A stretch of DNA of 64,000 bases, taken from Lycocorax pyrrhopterus obiensis. Taxonomy: Eukaryota > Chordata > Aves > Passeriformes > Paradisaeidae. Below the pieces are notes generated by a model. The model ran no database searches. It saw nothing but the letters and a program-made list of their open reading frames with translations, and was not told the DNA's origin. The stretch spans positions 89,721,047-89,785,046 of the forward strand of contig JACSVZ010000004.1 in assembly GCA_014706295.1 (NCBI GenBank). The letters run 5' to 3'. Positions 49,531 through 61,969 of the stretch are shown piece after piece. Both the position numbers and the translations under genes were made by a program. Within the stretch, counting starts at the first letter, position 1. Every line of letters starts with the position of its first letter.

Positions 49531-50662
49531 AGAGACATACATGCTGTTCCCACAACTTGGGATGGTATGTGTGTAAGCATTTGCTTCCTTTCCCACAGTT
49601 TGGCATGATGGGAATTTTTGTCCAAATAGATTACCCAGATCTGCCTCACCAGGCTGGCATCTTCCTGTTGTTGCATCCATGCTTTTCCCACAGTCTGCAC
49701 AGTGAAATCTTGTCTGGTGTGCTAATTCCAAACATTCCACCTTCTTGTAGGCCTGAAATTAATGCCTTCCTGTTTGCCATCTGTGCCTGTTTTGGGGGGC
49801 TTATCTTGTGAGAACTTCCGCCTGTGACAGTGCTTTGAGACAAGTTGACTGTGTTAAGTCCTGACAGAAGGACACTGTAGAGACTAATCTGGAAGGAAAG
49901 ACTGCATAAAGGAAAAGGAAAGAGTATGTAAACATTCAGCCACTGGGAGCTGTGAAAGCAGGAGAATGGATGGAAGCTTGATGCACTGTAGCAATGTCTA
50001 AATTACTAGGACAACCACTTTCTTTGGCTCCGGATGGAAATCCTACATTGGTTTTGTTGGCTGTAGGAAATTTCATAACTGAGGAGTATCGCTTTTGTTA
50101 ACAGGGACTTCTTCTGAGTGATTCAGTACATCATCTGCAGTTCATCTTTTCCACATTTCTACATAGTGCCATATATGAACCTAGACAGATCTTAAAAATT
50201 ATGTATCTTTAGAAAAAGATTTCTGTAAGCCAAAACAACTGAAAACTGACATGGAACTACACTTGAGACAAACTTGGTCTTATATAAAGGTATCAGGAAG
50301 CAGGCCGTATTTTGCCCTGATGTCCCTAGTGTCTGGATATTTTTACTTTGCAATCTAAGTCTGATTCCTACAGATATTGTGGAGGTAATCTACACAGGCA
50401 GTTTCCATGCCTATGTGCTTGTCTTCATTATGATGCTCTGAAGTCTGTAAATATTAAGAAAGAGTTTAGCCTGTTCTAGGGGAAAGTAAGTCATAAGTCA
50501 GAATTTATTTGCATGTCTGAAATTTCAGAACAGAGGAAATTGCTTCCAATGTGACTATTACCAATATAAAAAATACTTATATTAAGGGGTTTAAGTTTGG
50601 GTTTTTTATTTGGCTTGTTTTGATTTGATTTTGCTTGACAGTGATTCTTGAAAGATTTTTCC

Positions 50663-50684
50663 TTTTTTTTTTTTTTTTTTTTTT
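50663..50684. repeat. Poly(T) run, 22 bases
   Basis: Uninterrupted T22, possibly an old minus-strand poly(A) tail with no recognisable source attached. Confidence 0.9.
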
Positions 50685-53457
50685 GCATCTTTGGCCTTTT
50701 AATAAAATATTACTTTGTCTAAACTGGCCTTTGCCAACACATGCCTCTGTCAGCTCTCGTTGTCCCTCATCGAATCAATTTTAATTTACATCTGCTCTAT
50801 CATGTCCATAATTTGTCTTTCACAAAGTCATGGCTCATAGCTTCATTAATCATGCCAAAATTTCTAACTTTCAAAGTTTCTGTGGATAGCTTGGGTGCTG
50901 ATGGAGTGGATTTTAGTGTTGAGATTCATACTTGTGTTGTAGTGTTTTTGAATTCTGGACAGGCATGTTTGCTTTTCATCATGCAGACACTCATTCACTG
51001 ACTTACTTGGAGAATGTCATGCATATTTACGGAAAGGAATTTCTCATCTAAAGCTTGAATACATTATGTATAATTACTGTTATTATTGATTATGTCAATG
51101 TTATATTGTTGCTGCGGCTGTGAATGTGGTTGTTATTTTCCCCCAAAACTGGAATAATAATTTCAGAATCAGAATTGCTGTTTTCTACACTTCCAGTGGG
51201 GGACTGTGGACACATTGCTTAGAACTTATGGGTCAGTTTTTTTCTGAGTTTAGGCACAGTGTCTAAAAATCCATCTGGGCTAAGAAATGAGACGAGGCCA
51301 CTCAATACAGAACAGATATCCATCTACCACAATGAAAATGGTTAGAAAAATATCTGGTTTGAATATGTAGAGCATAATAATTCTGTTTCCTAATTTCCCT
51401 GTACTTGACTTTGCATGCTTCCAGTACTTTTTGTACCTGTCACAGGAAGTAATTAAATTTTTAAAATAAAATTTGATTATGCATATCACATCTAAATACA
51501 TGCAAACCCAAAGACATGAGTTCTTTCTTTCTAGCTGTGTATTTCAACAGGAAAAGGCCTTTGCTCTGTAACTTCAATGAAAGAGTACTATGGAGTAACC
51601 TACCTTCTCCCATAAGTAGGAACATTTCATCAAGGGAAATAGCTGTTATTAAAAAAATCCCTAATTCACCTGTTCAAATGAGACTGCTCTTCAAGTTTCT
51701 TACTCACCCATCTGAAGATAGAGGCAAAAATTCTATACAATGGAATCTTGTCTATTACATTTACATATGCAGGTGAACAGACAATGGAAGAGTAGAAGTT
51801 TATCAGTTTGACTATAGAACACAATTTCTAAAATATATTTATAAAGTCAACTTGAACACAATTATAACCATACCAGTGAGAAATACAGTTGAAACTAAAG
51901 GAAGATAGAAAAAATTTGCAGACATTCTTTAAGTTTCTATTCTCTTTTAAGAGCTATTTAATGGTTAAACTGTTATTTAAATTCTAATCTAAGTTTTTAT
52001 TTCAGGCACATGATCTGAAATAAACCCTACGTTCATTAAATGTGCTTTTCTGAAAACATGTTGTACTGTTCAGATTAGAAATGGGGAAAGAATAATAAAA
52101 CTGGGAAAGCTAATAGCAGGCTCTCACAATTATTTGTATAATTATCTTGTCTGTAATGCAGACTAATACCAGTATAGATCCCATGAGACATTATCATTGA
52201 TATTATTTAATTTATGAAATAGTAGTTATGTCACAAACCCCAAATTTTGTTCTCTTTACCTTGCTCATTCATATTGCATGAATTTATTCTTTATCACATC
52301 TGAAATCCATTACCATATTACTCATAGCAAGTATTCATAAATTATATTTTTTATTTTCTCTCTCTGAAAGATATTAAATGCATATGAGAACTCATCTCAA
52401 ATTTTAGGCTGAATTTCTGCATTTTTTCACATTTTGAAAATTAGGTTTTCAAGGTACATCATATATTTGCTATGGAGACACAGTTTATATTAACTATCTC
52501 AATATATTATAACATTTTTCATTTTGTATAACAGGAAATAGAATGCAGACCTGTCCTTAAGGATAATTTTAATGTAATGTAAAACACAGTATGGCTATGT
52601 ATGATTATTAATTTCTTCAATGAGCTTTGTTTATAGGAAGTGACCGTTCTGAACTGCAGCAGTACATTGAAAGTTATAAGATCTGCTAGATTTTTCAGAA
52701 AAGAAAGGGTTTAATCTTTCTTAAGTGATAATTTAAACATTTGCTGATCTTAGATTATCTTAATCTGTCCTGCCTAAATAAAGTTAGATAAGGTGATATA
52801 TTGGGTGGCAAGACTTACCAGGGAGAGTTTCAACATAACATTTGGAAAATAATCATAACTAAACAATCCATTTTACATAGATTGCCAATACAATTTCAGA
52901 TAATGTATTACCCATTCTGATGACATGAAAAATTTCTTTGGCACAATTATGTTGTAACATCTTTGAATTTTTTAAATTTATTTTTAAGAAAATGCATTTA
53001 ATCTTACTGGGCCAGAAAGAGACTAAATCTAAAACAGGAGTTTCTCATCAATGGCATAATGAGTAAGAAAGAACAGTGGATGTGTCAGTAAAATTAACAG
53101 CTGCTATTGCACTCAGAGAACTATAAACACTTATCAGCACAGAAATTAGTCAAAAAAAAAGGGACAGATTGATGTATGAATAACTACTTTTGATTTAGCT
53201 GAGTACTACATAGTTAAAAATGTTTAGCATTTTTCTCAAAAAGAGTGAAGAGTGTGATAAATGCTAAAGGATTTGTAGAAATTTAAAACACTTCAAGGAG
53301 ATGTTTTTAAGGGGCTGGTTAAAACTCCCAGGAATGAGATTTCCAAGAACAGTTTGAAAGGATAGCCTTTCACACAATGGAAAATAAACTGAAGATTTAC
53401 TAGAGTTAAACAAAAACTTCTACTATCTTACTTCAGTTTTAACTAGAATAGATTAAC

Positions 53458-53477
53458 TAGAATAGAATAGAATAGAT
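53458..53477. repeat. (AGAAT)n pentamer repeat
   Basis: About four AGAAT units after two isolated copies (taactagaatag). Confidence 0.85.
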
Positions 53478-53624
53478 GTATTGTGTCATACTACTAGAGA
53501 CTGAAAAGGAGAGAGAGGGCCATATATTACTCTCAGTTTCCACCATAGCACATGGTAGTATCTCTGCAGAAGTTATTTAAATGTCATTGGTTTATTCCAA
53601 AGTAACTAAATGGTTTTAGCTGAT

Positions 53625-54334
53625 TGTTATGAATGGGTTTAACACAGAAGACCAAAGGAAACTGAGCCTCTGTGAATAAAACAGATCGGACCCAGAAAGG
53701 TTCGAAATATACCCAAAAAACATGATTAAAACCAAACAAGGTTAGATGTTGGTGACAAAAAAAATTTGATATATTTTATTTAATAGTAAAAGAGGCAAAG
53801 AGAAAGAAAGAGGAAAGAAAGAAAGGAACGGAAAAAGAGGTGTGTGCAGGGGTGGGGGAACAGAGAGAGAGTGGCAGGGGTTAGGTAGAAACATACAACC
53901 CTTCAGAGGGTCCCACTGACGTCTCGTTGCTCCCCTCTATCTTCTTCGTGGTGAGGGTCCCCTGCCGCTGAAAAGTATAGAATCTAATGGATTAATATAT
54001 GTTTGGGCCAGGTGTGAATGCCCAGGTGCTTCCCCTGGGGTGGGCAAGTTTGACACTGTCCCTTGCAAGACTCTGGATCTGTTGCATCATGTGCAGTGCT
54101 CTGGTGCAGGGTCTGGGAAGCCCTTTGGGAGGGGCCTTTGATGGGCCGTGACACCCCCTCTGCTGTCCTTCACGTGAATGTGGCTTTTTCTGGGATCAAG
54201 GGCCCCACAGCTGAACTGGTCTGAACAGCAGAGGACAGGTATTAACTGAGTCTGACCAGAGGCTTTTTCACTACACACCCAAAACCTCTCCTCCTCCCCC
54301 CACCATTTGGTGTGAGGGTCCATGCAAGCCTCCA
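53625..54334 (-). mobile_element. Solo LTR, family D
   Basis: A 710-bp LTR with plus-strand edges TGTTATGAATGGGTTTAAC and GCAAGCCTCCA, so the TG...CA ends are kept. The 7-base sequence AGCTGAT flanks it on both sides (53618-53624 and 54335-54341). The minus strand carries AATAAA at 53775-53780, a purine-rich tract beside it and a TATA-like ATATATTAA near 53990, giving leftward transcription. The 83-codon antisense frame at 54087-54335 has no viral or host domain. It is related to the family C LTR. No internal genes are attached. Confidence 0.8.
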
Positions 54335-56115
54335 AGCTGATGACCCTGGGACTGTGGTCTCCACCCTGAAGGTGCTAAGCTTGATCCCTCTGTGAATGTA
54401 TTCTTCTCCCCCTGAGTTACTTTATCTTGTCTCCATCAAGGAGCAGTTCAGGGCCACATTCAGGGTTTTGGTGGTTTTCTCTGCAGGTTTGTACAGTTTT
54501 GCTGTAATAAGCAAAAGTCCTTCATGAAGATGTTTAAGCCAGAAACTATAACATTTCAGTCTCCGACTTTGATGACAAAGAATGACATCTGTGGGCTAAT
54601 GCACAGGACCTACATTCTTTAGTTTGGTGAACATCCAGTAGTCGAATGCCATCAAAACAGCTTTTCTGAAGAGTAATTTCTCCATTGGAACTACTTGTTG
54701 AAAACCACTGAGTTTAATTGTTGCATCCATCATTTTATTGTTTATTGAATATTTGCTATAGCTGTCCAGTGTTTACTTTGGGAACATTTTATACATACTG
54801 TACAAAATAATACATGCTGTGTTAATCCTTTTCATGTGTATTACTGCATGACTCGAGCCAGTTTATAATTCATGCAGGATTAAAATCATTATCAACCATA
54901 TGCTTTGTCAGTTTGGACAAAAGACATAAGTAATACTTGGATATAAGTAACAACTTAATTTCACAAACACAGGTTGTGAACCTAATCCAGTTCAATTTAA
55001 GATTCAAATTTTTATGAACTTACAAATAAATCACAAAGTTGGCAATTACTTCAAATAGGAAGTAAACAGTCATAAATAAAAGTAAATTGGAAAAATAACT
55101 TAAGACAACATCTTTTAATGGCCTTACAAGTAACCACCCCCAAAATATCTCCAGTGTACAGTTTTTCAGATAATCAAGGGGCAGAACTGATAAGTGAAAT
55201 GAGAGGATAAAAAATTCTAGTTAGTAGAAATCTGAAAGCAACATGATATATTGACAATAACTTCAGAAGAGCACAGGCTGGCAAAATGTAGTGTTTCTAT
55301 AGTTAACATCTAGGATAATAAAAGCAATTTTTAACACCTTGGAGGCTTCTGTTGGTCATGGAACTTAGCATGATGATACTAAGCAGAAAATACAAATAAA
55401 ACTTGTTAACAATTGTAAATGTTGATCAAACTATAAATTAAAGTAATGTATGATAACACCTAAAGTGTTTACATTCAAGGATGTTGGTATGGTAATATTT
55501 ATCAAAGTTAATTAGCTTTGTCAGAAAAGAAGCAATATACAACAAGCTTCTAGAACTAGTTAATAAAATGTCAGCCTTAGTGGGATTTATCTTCATAAAA
55601 ATTCTTTACTGTTCATGTATTAATATTACCCAAACAATCAGTCAAGATTGAGACAGCTCAAGTATAATTAGGTAGAAGTGCTGGATAAATCTGTTAGTAC
55701 TAAATCATATTGAGAAACAAGAAATTACAGGTATCACACACACCACCAGCAGATATTTTCTGAACTGAACCCCCAAAACAAGTTCATCTATAAATATTTA
55801 ATTACAAACTTAATGTCAAATATGCATTTTTCTTCATAAAAGACAAGGCTTTTCATATGAAAGTAGCAACCAGAAATTGAGGACAAATAAAGTCATTCAG
55901 TAGATTATTCAATAAATCAAGGTATAGCATTTGATAGCATCTGAGACTCTTGTATATGAAATACCATAAAATTATTATATTCAAATTTGTATATATTTTA
56001 TTTTCTGATGCAGATAAGGATAATATTACACTGTTGCACAGAGATAATCACAACGAGTAGGATGTAGATGATATCTTGTTAGTTAATGCTCTGTTGAAGC
56101 AAACTCAGGAATTTG
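54335..56115. other. Mostly AT-rich DNA; first 150 bp GC-richer and unexplained
   Basis: From about 54342 to 54490 the composition stays richer in GC than the pre-insertion side, so the true LTR edge might lie further out or another old repeat may sit here. The rest is plain AT-rich sequence with no gene. Confidence 0.45.
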
Positions 56116-56850
56116 ATCATAGAATGATAGAATGGTTTGGGTCGGAAGGAACCTTAAAGATCATCCATGGGCAGGGACATGTTTCACTATATCAGGAATT
56201 TCTTCCTAAACCCTAATCTATACCTGCTCTCTTTCAGTTTAAAGCCATTCCCCCCTTGTCCTGTCACTACATGCTCTTCTAACTATTGTCTCTCTGTCTT
56301 ATTGCAGGCTTTCTACAGGTACTGGAAGGCTACAGTTAGGTCACCCAAAGCCTTCTCCTTTCCAGGCTGAATAATCCCAATTCTCTCAGCCTTTCCTGGG
56401 TGCTCCATCCCTCTAATCATTTTGATAGCCAGCTCTGGACTCACCCCAACAGGTCAATATTCTTCCTCTGCTGGAGCTCCCAAAGCTGGATTCACTACTC
56501 AAGGTGGGGGTCTACCAGAGTGGAGTGGAGGAGCAGAATCCCCTCCCTCGTCCTGCTGCCCATGCTGGTTTAGATGCAGCCCAGGACACGTTTGTCTTTC
56601 TGGGCTGTGAGTGCACATTTCCGGGTCATGTTCAGCCTCTCATCCACCAGCGCCCCCAAGTCCTTCTCAGCAAGGCTGCTCTTGATCTGGTCATCCCCCA
56701 GCCTGGATTGATACTGGACCGACCCAGCTGCAGCACTTTGCACTTCGTCTTGTTAGACCTTGTGGGATTCCCATGGGTCCACTTCTCAAGCTTGTCCAGG
56801 TCCCTCTGGATGGCATCTCATCCTTCAGGTGTGTCAAGTGCAACACTCAG
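56116..56850 (-). mobile_element. CR1 LINE 3' fragment
   Basis: A long, well-preserved reverse-complement CR1 end. It begins 'gatcatagaatgatagaatg', then 'gggtcggaaggaacctta', 'aaagccattccccccttgtc', 'ggctgaataatcccaattct', 'gctggagctcccaaagctgg' and 'ccaggtccctctggatggca'. The order matches the CR1 3' untranslated region and the end of the reverse-transcriptase gene. Plus-strand frames at 56422-57084 are antisense to CR1 and are rejected. It fades out after about 56850. Confidence 0.94.
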
Positions 56851-57300
56851 CCATGTACAAAGCCTCTTACCTATTGTGAAGAGGCAGCTGGAGGGATGAG
56901 GTGGGCGAAGGATTTCACTTTCTACCATGAGCATGGACTACCCTCCACTCACTCCTTTCTTTACAACTGCTGCCTTCTTGCTGAGGGATGGATAGAGGGT
57001 CCCCTTTATCTTGAATTGTTTCTGCTGGCTGCTGCTGTTCAGGGAGGCCAGAGCTTGCTTTCAATAGCCTGTCTGCCTTTCTGAGTTTGCCTGACCTTAC
57101 TCCCAAGAGGGTGATGACAAAGATTGAACTCTAGAGCCTGTAGGGTATCTGCACCATGCCTGCCTGAACTGCCACACCACACCCTGGGCTGCTCCTGCTC
57201 CCTAGGTGCAGCTTTTGTATGGACGTGGTGGGTGTAATCCCTGCTGACTGACCACACTGAGGCAGAGCTGTCTCTGAGTCGTGGCTTCACCACTAAAGAT
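56851..57300. other. GC-richer stretch, unexplained
   Basis: About 450 bp beyond the recognisable CR1 that keeps a higher GC content. It could be more degraded CR1, another old element or unique DNA. Frames here match nothing I recognise. Confidence 0.45.
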
Positions 57301-58624
57301 CTATTAAATGAGAAAAGTATCTCCTTCTTTTAATTGTGGATATAGAACAAGTGGCAATATTCTGAAATCCTGAAAGTTTACAGAGCAGAATAGTTATGCA
57401 GGAGATCTCAGTGGCAAGAAGTGATCGAAGACCAAAACGTATCATTTGAAATGGTGACTCAGATGTACATGATGTTTCATTCAGGAATCTGAATTAGTTT
57501 TCATAGGCTGTACATCTGAACTGAACATTCTCAATAGATGGTGAACTCCAGGGGTGACTAATTTCAAAAGAATACTGAAATCCTAAAGGTAGAGGCCACA
57601 GAAAATCTCAGAAATGACAGGAGTTCGAAAAAACATGTAAAAAGTGAGCAGGGCTTTGGACCCGCTAATATACATCTTTTTTTGCTCATGCATATGCATT
57701 TTTAAGCACATTAATAGTTTCTTCACTTCTTTAGAAACTACTTGCTGATATAGCTTCAATTAACACTTTATTAGTCCATAACCTCATTATCTGCCCTTTA
57801 ATGGGGATGGGTAAAGTTCAGCTTTTAACTATGGAATAATTTTTATACTGTCATGCTAATACAGTAACATTAACTACCGTAGTCCTGATACAAACATTAA
57901 AGAAGCCCAGTGGGAGCCTAACCTTTTACACAGAGGAACTGTGAGTCTAGACATAAAGGCAGAATTGTTCTCCATATGACTTGAGATACAATAAGGAGTA
58001 TAAAAATACACTCCATGATGTTACACATTTACATAAGGTGTAGTAAAATATACTAACGTGTCTCCAAGCAATACGTGAAGAACAGAGAGAAATTGATTTT
58101 CTAATTTTGTCTCATAAAAAAGATGTGAGGAAATTAAAAACTCACCCAGAGGGAACTCAGAGACTGAAATTATCAAAGAAGCAGTGGAAAGTAGTTGATG
58201 AAACAAATGAGAGAGAAAACAAAGGTGAAAATTAGGACAGAGAAAATTCAGATGGATTTTGGTTTTACTTGCCACTGGACCTTTGGCTATCAACTGAAAG
58301 GAAAATACCTGTTTTGGCTAGGTCTGTAATATATTTTCATCATAGCATCTTACATGTTCACCTAAGGTAGTTTCCTTTAAAGGTTTAACCCAGAAGAAAC
58401 ATGAGTTGAAGAACAAGCTGCAGTGTATACAGTGCCAAAAAAGAGCTGAACATGACTACGATAATAATACAGGAGGAGAAAAGCAGTACACTCACTTCCA
58501 TTTTAAAGATAGGACTTTAGAGTTGAGTACTTTTAAAGTAGAGTACTTGTTTTGGGTTTTTTTCTTTTCCTGGAAGCTGTACGCTTTTTATGATTATGTA
58601 ACAAGAACAATTATGATGAAGATG

Positions 58625-58657
<33 letters not shown>

Positions 58658-58852
58658 TCAAAACAGAAAAAGACCAAGCTCCTTGGTTGAAGAGTAGAAG
58701 AAGAGTATTGAGACTAATCTAAACCAAGTATTTTAATTTTGCAGGTAAATGTTTTCTCAGAAACAGTAAGTTCCAATAGACTGCAATAGTGAAGTATGAA
58801 TCCACAAAATATGTCAAAAGGAGAAAAGGGTTTGGGTCTTTTATTATATTAT
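57301..58852. other. AT-rich DNA, no gene seen
   Basis: No recognised element except the AAT microsatellite. The frame at 58406-58690 reads through that repeat. Confidence 0.5.
58625..58655. repeat. (AAT)n microsatellite, about 10 units
   Basis: An uninterrupted trinucleotide repeat of about 31 bp, the longest pure microsatellite in the window. Confidence 0.95.
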
Positions 58853-59489
58853 TGTGCCGGTTTGGCCAAAATCTAGTAATATATCCCTTGAGAGAAAACC
58901 AGGTTACAACCACCCTTCTCCCCACCAGGTTCAGGAAAAAAGGAAATTTTTCCTCGAAGGAAAGTGAAAGAGATAAAAACTATTTATTTAACAAACACAC
59001 AGGAAAAGGATAACGATGCCAAATAATGAAATGAAATCTCTCACTATAGAGAGAAACCTGGGAAGATTTCAGAGTCCTTCTGTAGGTGTGGTCTCTCCTC
59101 CTCGGAGCTGGTCGGTGAGGGCATGGGCCCACCCCCCGGGCCCCGGGGAAAAATTCTTCCGATGTGTTCTGATGTTGTTGAAACAGTCCAGAAGACAAAA
59201 AAGGAAAAACCAAAGTCCCAGGAAACAAAGTTCAGCTCTCTGTCTCACGCCGGGAAGGAAAAAAAAACCAGCTGGCTGAAGAAAGCAAGCAGGGTGCTCC
59301 CTCCATGCTACCCACAGCCAGAGAACGCAGAGGAGTGTAATCTCTGTGTCCTTGAGAAGCTGCTTTGAAAAGTTCGTTTGTTTTTTTTTTTTTTCTCAAG
59401 CTCAGTTTAAAGGCACAGAAAAGGCACAAAATTACTTTTTGGGCATAGAGCTTGATAGGGGATACACATGTTAGAGTCACCCCAAGACA
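58853..59489 (-). mobile_element. Solo LTR, family B, youngest-looking copy
   Basis: A 637-bp LTR with edges TGTGCCGGTTTGGCC and GTCACCCCAAGACA. A perfect 5-bp target duplication, ATTAT, flanks it at 58848-58852 and 59490-59494. It is collinear along its whole length with 8805-9433, the differences being substitutions and short indels. The minus-strand AATAAA is at 58983-58988. It keeps more CpG sites than the other copies (for example ccccccgggccccggggaa and gtcggtgagg), in line with a younger age. Frames at 59016-59480 are chance frames in the LTR. No gag, pol or env remains. Confidence 0.93.
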
Positions 59490-61969
59490 ATTATTTCAGT
59501 AGATTGCTCTGCAACTGAGTGAAGATCAGCAGAAGATTTTTATAAATTCCTGATGAAGAACAAAGTTGTCTAACATAGGATAAGAGGAGAAAAGTGTATG
59601 TACCTCAGCATTCCCCTGATGAGATTTCTTCACCTTCATTTACTTTTTTCCTGTACTACAAAAGCTCAATTTCAATTACTGAAGCCAAAATTCAGGTATA
59701 GACTAGTAACTACTGATGCTATGAAGGAGCATTTGTAGCATCATACACGCAATTGACTAATTACATACGTCAGAGGAACGTTACAACCCATTAAAGGAAG
59801 TATTCGGCAAACACTGAGACTTCAGTTAATCCTTCTTGCTACATAAATCTCATTATTAAAAAGATGGCTTCGTCTGATCCTTGAAGCACGGAAGAAAATA
59901 AATAAAATGTCACACTGAAAGTTAAAATAGACATCTTATTCTTCCAACTTAATCTTTTATGTAGAGTCCTTCTACATACAGCGTAGGAGATTTCAGATAT
60001 CCAACTTGTATTATTGATAATGGGAATAATAGCAATATTTTACGTGTACACTTCGGTTTTCATCCATGTTTGCAAACTTGGGTAAGGAAAATTAAGGTCT
60101 TTCACCCTTTTTCACTTCTAAATCACAGAATAAACTTACAGAAACACCAGTTGTCCAGGTCATATTACAAGGGAGGGATTATCTGGAAATGAGTTTTCCA
60201 CTCTCTACTGGTTAAAAAGTTGACTTGTTATAGCTTGCATAGGCTCTCTGACACTGGAGGACTACTTTGTGTTAGCTTTAACCTTGTTCTTTGATAGCTG
60301 TTTTAAATCATGTGGAATGATGTCATACTGATAAAAGTACATCTCTGAGGACAAACTAAGAGTTTGATTCATGATCGAAGAAATGGCTACCACAATTACT
60401 GCTGGTGATTTAGGATTAAGTGAGGGATAGAACACATTCAAAATAATGCTCATTGCCATATCTTACTTATATTTCACTCTTTACAAAATGGTTTGCCAGA
60501 GTTGATAAAATCTGAGTAAGGCTAACATGGTAAAGACACTAAACTAGCCTCTCATTGCAGAGCAGAGCAGAATTGTACACACGCTGAGCAAGGAAATAAT
60601 TTCAGAGTGAAAATTGTCCAGTGCTATTGTCCAGTGTCAGTACTACACTGAGGTACTAGGTCTTGAATCCCAGACCAATATGAGAAGGAAGATAGTTAAC
60701 TTAGACCTCCTAGATCTACAGTTCTGCCATTATCACTAACACATAAAGCATTAGCATATTGTAATGGGAAATCACTCCCACAGTCAAAGATTAAAATATT
60801 GCAGACAAACAAATAATACACTATAAATCCCAGATGCCAATGACCGGAAAAAAACTACTGTAAAACTAGATTTTTTTTTTAATGTATCCAACCATTTGCA
60901 ATGCTCCCACCCTACTTCACAACTGAACAATGTAAAGACTTGGCACTCTTGCATGAATTTACGGTATATAATAGAACTCTGCAGTATATTCAATACACAA
61001 TTATGATGAGCTGTGCCTTTTTCTTATGTACAATACATGAGTTGTATTAACAAATTACACCCAACTGAACCATAAACTCTATTACTTCTTTCAAACAATC
61101 TCAATAACTCAGAATCCTAGATTATTGCAATGACTCTTTAGATGGCCAAGTTGATAAAAAGAATATTGTGCCTCTCACAGCTTTTACTAGGGCTTTTTTA
61201 CTGCCTCCAAAGTCTAAGTGAAAAAAAAGTCTAAGTTCAATAAAAGTTCAAAGTGTTAGCAATTTTAATCACACAGCATTTTCAAAATTTAAGAATTTAT
61301 AAAATCAGTAATATCCCAGTTTTACAAACTTTAATATATAAAGAAACTGCTATTTCCAAGCAAAGTCGAAAGCCTAAATGGTGTGGTCAATACTGAAATA
61401 TTAGTAGAGAGTAGGACCTAGTTTTATATTTCATGTAATCTCTTGTATAAAAATATATGTTCCAAATAGCTCTTACAAATATTTTCAAAGTACTATGTCT
61501 GTTCTGAAATATTTAGCCCCGCAAAAGTACATGAAAATATTACTGATATGCTATGATTTACTGATTTTTTTAACAAAGAATATCCTGTGTTTTTGGGGTT
61601 TTTTTAATTAAACTACACCTTGGAATTTTATTACTGCTTTCTAAAAAAATAAACAAAGCTATTAATTTTGTAGGGACAACTTAGTTACAGAAAATTCTGC
61701 CAGCTCAGGCTTTAATCACATCTTTTGTAGTAATAAGGAAGTAAATATTTTGTGTATTTTCCCTTCAACTGTCTAAAATTTCCAGAACTGAAAAGAAATT
61801 GGTTTTGGCTCAAATTACTTTGCAATTTAATCCTCACTTTTCCCTTACAAGATCATAAAAATAAAAGAAATACTAATTTCTAGGTATATTAATTTATTTC
61901 TGTAGAAGTTTCAGAAAGAAAGCATAATATGCCACATAGTAAAACCACCTCTAAGCAGATCCAACTAAA
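59490..61969. other. Unique-looking AT-rich region, no gene seen
   Basis: No recognised element. Frames at 60262-60459 and 60784-60993 are unrecognised. Confidence 0.5.

Larger units (their letters stand above)
49072..49850 (-). mobile_element. Solo LTR, family C, carrying a CR1 fragment
   Basis: An LTR read leftwards. The low-coordinate part has TGTTCCACTGGAATAATG, 'gactgcctgaattaaaagac', 'ggattgtatttaacagtga' (minus-strand polyadenylation region), a purine-rich tract and 'gtggtgggatccccagagtg'. A textbook TATA box, CTGTATAAAAG on the minus strand, lies at 49367-49377. Sequence upstream of that box is interrupted by a CR1 3' fragment (49385-49530) and appears to resume to about 49850, near TTGAGACA. 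The element is related to the LTR at 53625-54334: shared polyadenylation region, purine tract and 'ctcccct...gtggtg.gg.(t)cccc' phrase. The high-coordinate edge is uncertain, and I see no target duplication. Confidence 0.7.
49851..53624. other. Unique-looking AT-rich region, no gene supported
   Basis: No recognised element in nearly 3.8 kb apart from a T22 run and a pentamer repeat. Frames at 50741-51001 and 51516-51776 are unrecognised. Confidence 0.5.

Noticed and set aside
49504..49740. Zinc-finger gene on the minus strand (FHCADCGKSM)
   Set aside because: Only one CxxCGKS start is present, with no paired histidines and no 28-residue spacing; it lies in LTR-like DNA.
56422..57084. Overlapping plus-strand frames of 62-131 codons
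   Set aside because: Most of this length is antisense to a CR1 element; no domain is seen.
8805..59489. Two family B LTRs as the two ends of one provirus
   Set aside because: They are 49 kb apart, each has its own target duplication (CATGT/CGTGT and ATTAT), and there are no retroviral genes between them.
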